Origin: Ailanthus altissimus
Taxonomy: Eukaryota; Streptophyta; Magnoliopsida; Sapindales; Simaroubaceae
Assembly: GCA_946807835.1 (NCBI GenBank)
Contig: OX327683.1
Span: 8,809,001 to 8,873,000, forward strand
DNA: 64,000 nucleotides
Direction: 5' to 3'
The translations under genes were made by a program, and so were the position numbers. The notes beneath the pieces were generated by a model. The model was not told where the DNA came from. It did not search any database and worked only from the letters and a program-made list of their open reading frames with translations. Below are positions 61,967 through 64,000 of the stretch, in pieces. Position 1 is the first letter of the stretch, and every line of letters starts with the position of its first letter.

Positions 61967-62330
61967 AACTCTCTAATGGAGATTTGGTGATTCAACAATT
62001 TTGTTTGGACAAGAATTGAGATGAATCTAAAAGAGAAGAATCACAAGAAGTCTAGAACGTGTATGATACGCATGAAAAAATCTAGGACGTGTAGGATACA
62101 AAGGGGGAAGCGAAATGGAACTCGAAGAGGCGAAGGAAGTGAGAAAAAGTGCCGAAGCTGGAAACATGGTTGAGCACCGCGACGCCCAGAACAGAAACTC
62201 AGCGCTGGCTGCGACTAACTCAGCGCCAGAGTGGGCAGAGTCAGTTTCTGTTCTCGATTTCTGAGTTTTGAGATGTTTTGGACTTTTAAAATAAGTGAAC
62301 TCTTACTCTAATAAAGATTAGAGGTGGTAG

Positions 62331-63259
62331 TGTTGAGATTTGTGCTTACATGACAACTTATTATGTATGAATATTTGTTTAATATTTATACTAGTATTAT
62401 CATTTTATTAAATTGATAATTATATTTTATATATGGTAAGATGTTTGTAACGTTTCAGATATTGTATAATCTGAAAGAGTTCAGATCTGGTCTAAATGAG
62501 TTTAGATCAGTGCTAAGAATTAATAACGCTGAGAGTTATAAATGCTAAGAGTTAGCACTAATAAGAGTTTTCAAGTTATAAGAGTTAACGATATCTAAAG
62601 AGTTAACGATATCTAAAGAGTTAACGATATCTAAAGAGTTAGAGCCTTATCTGAAATGGGATAAAGACCTGAGAATATATTAGTAATGACGTAATTGCAA
62701 AGAATTACAAATAGTACTAAAAAATATCATTATACAAATATGTTCTCAAATATTATGTTCTTGATCATCACTGATGTTGGTCTGTTAGTGAATACCTTAA
62801 TAAATATATAGATCGGTGTATGTTTATATCTAAATAGTCCAGATTATTAGTCTTAACAGACCATGAGTTTAATGGAAGCTCGTATAGAGATATAGGTATT
62901 CAGTAAGGACTGGATACTGAACAAACTTACAAAGACCTTCAATAGACATCCCATAAAGCCGCCAATGGAGGGTCTTTCGAGTTGAGTAATATTCGTGGTC
63001 CTTTGACCTGAGTGCTACAATGGACTTGTGAGTGATCCACCATACTTTGGTTCTACACATATTAGAAACCTTTTATGGTCTGACCGCTGGGTGTCACTGG
63101 GTATGGTCTGATGGTTATAGAGTTCGGTGTGCATAGATATGGGATCCATCAGCTCATTTGGATGAGTAATATATCATAATGCTCTAAGATTGTATTTCAA
63201 AAAGTCTTATGGCCATAAGTAGTAATTCCTAGGAAAATAGTTTAACCCTAGAGATAAAT
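62331..63259 (-). mobile_element. long LTR, family L, copy D (interrupted)
   Basis: Starts TGTTGAGATTTGTGCTTACATG and follows the family in reverse orientation for about 930 bp, to the TTTAACCCTAGAG block equivalent to about 50150. There it stops abruptly at the start of copy E. It contains an 18-bp triplication (62581-62634) and the hairpin unit (62468-62487) with 7 of 8 Watson-Crick pairs. Confidence 0.75.
62581..62634. repeat. 18-bp unit repeated three times
   Basis: AGAGTTAACGATATCTAA occurs at 62581-62598, 62599-62616 and 62617-62634 without change. The other family L copies have a single equivalent, so this is a local expansion in copy D. Confidence 0.9.
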
Positions 63260-64000
63260 TGTAGGGGATCAACTGTGTACAACTGTATGCATGTGCTAGT
63301 GTATTTATTACAAAATACGCATCTAATACATATTTTAATGCAGCGGAATTATAAAATATATAATTAACACACTTATCATTTATTAATCAAATTGATATAT
63401 AAATGATAAAATTGAGAAATTATCAGTATGTGTAACGTTTTACACGTATTCTTTCGGAGTCTGCCTAGAGTTATACTCGTTCTCAGTTCTAATTATCCAC
63501 TTGGTGGACTTGATAATCTAGAATAGCAACTCCTGAACTCAACATAGGATTAACTCTTAACCCATTTTTTGGCCGGTTCTAAACTTACTCTATCTTTCTC
63601 ATGGTGCAAAATAAGAAGAAAATAGAAGCAACAATTGCTTCTTCTTTCCCGAGAACAAGAACGGAAATGGAAAAAGGAAAAATAACCCTTTTAATTTCCT
63701 TTTTTATTTTAATTCATCTTACCCATTTTCGTTTGTTTCACACATATATATCTCTTTTGCATTTAAAAACAATATTAAAATATAATATTAATGTAATAGC
63801 CATAGGTGGCAAAAAAATAATAATAAATAAAAAAATAATAATATTATATATATAATGCATGACAACTATCATGCATTATATATATTATATTATTATCAAT
63901 ATAATATTATAAAATAATATATTTTATTAGAGATATTTAATTCTTTAACATTTAAATAATTAAAGTGTGAAATGATCATTTTACCCCTCATGTATAGTTA
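63260..64000 (+). mobile_element. long LTR or element of family L, copy E, start only
   Basis: TGTAGGGG at 63260 begins a plus-oriented sequence matching the 5' part of the solo LTR at 48828: GCAGCGGAATTAT at about 63340 corresponds to CACAGCGGAAGATTAC, AATCTAGAATAGCA to GTCTAGAATGGCA, and AAAGTGTGAAATGATCATTTTACCC to AAAGTGAAATTACTATTATATCC. It begins inside copy D in the opposite orientation, so it probably inserted into it. The rest lies beyond the window. Confidence 0.65.

Overview
The window is nuclear DNA of a flowering plant, almost certainly a eudicot. It is AT-rich, has GT-AG introns, and carries plant-type LTR, TRIM, SINE and hAT elements around one plant-specific gene. The exact species cannot be read from the sequence.

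Gene. One intact protein-coding gene is present, on the minus strand, with its start codon at 31809 and stop at 19228. Nineteen coding exons join in frame to 1,935 codons of a DEMETER/ROS1-family 5-methylcytosine DNA glycosylase-lyase. It has a lysine-rich N-terminal segment, domain A, the HhH-GPD glycosylase domain with catalytic K1490 and D1508, a four-cysteine [4Fe-4S] site and C-terminal domain B. A TATA box (32601-32608), a CT-rich leader and a likely intron in the 5' UTR lie upstream. The last intron (2.8 kb) holds a repeat remnant and isolates the final 38 codons. A convergent plus-strand transcript (14.9-18.5 kb) is possible but weakly supported.

Left flank (1-14.8 kb). These are nested repeats: the end of a long LTR, a SINE head, a 1.38-kb solo LTR with a perfect 5-bp target duplication, a second long LTR in reverse, degenerate coding remnants, a broken hAT transposase, a TRIM element, a duplicated 135-bp block and an AT-rich minisatellite interrupted by a SINE.

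Right flank (32.7-64 kb). A SINE head lies just upstream of the gene's TATA box, followed by about 6 kb of AT-rich DNA with no visible gene. Next come a small hAT-like element, three near-identical 947-bp tandem units, gypsy-type LTR remnants, and a decayed Ty1/copia element (46.7-54.4 kb) whose integrase is split by a 2,186-bp solo LTR. More copies of the same long LTR lie at 55.7-57.7 kb and 62.3-64 kb.

The main non-genic result is that five copies of one long, apparently non-coding LTR family occur in 64 kb. Two have perfect 5-bp target duplications. A small hairpin near the LTR end keeps perfect pairing in two copies through a compensatory change. No CRISPR array, rRNA gene or true tRNA gene was seen.
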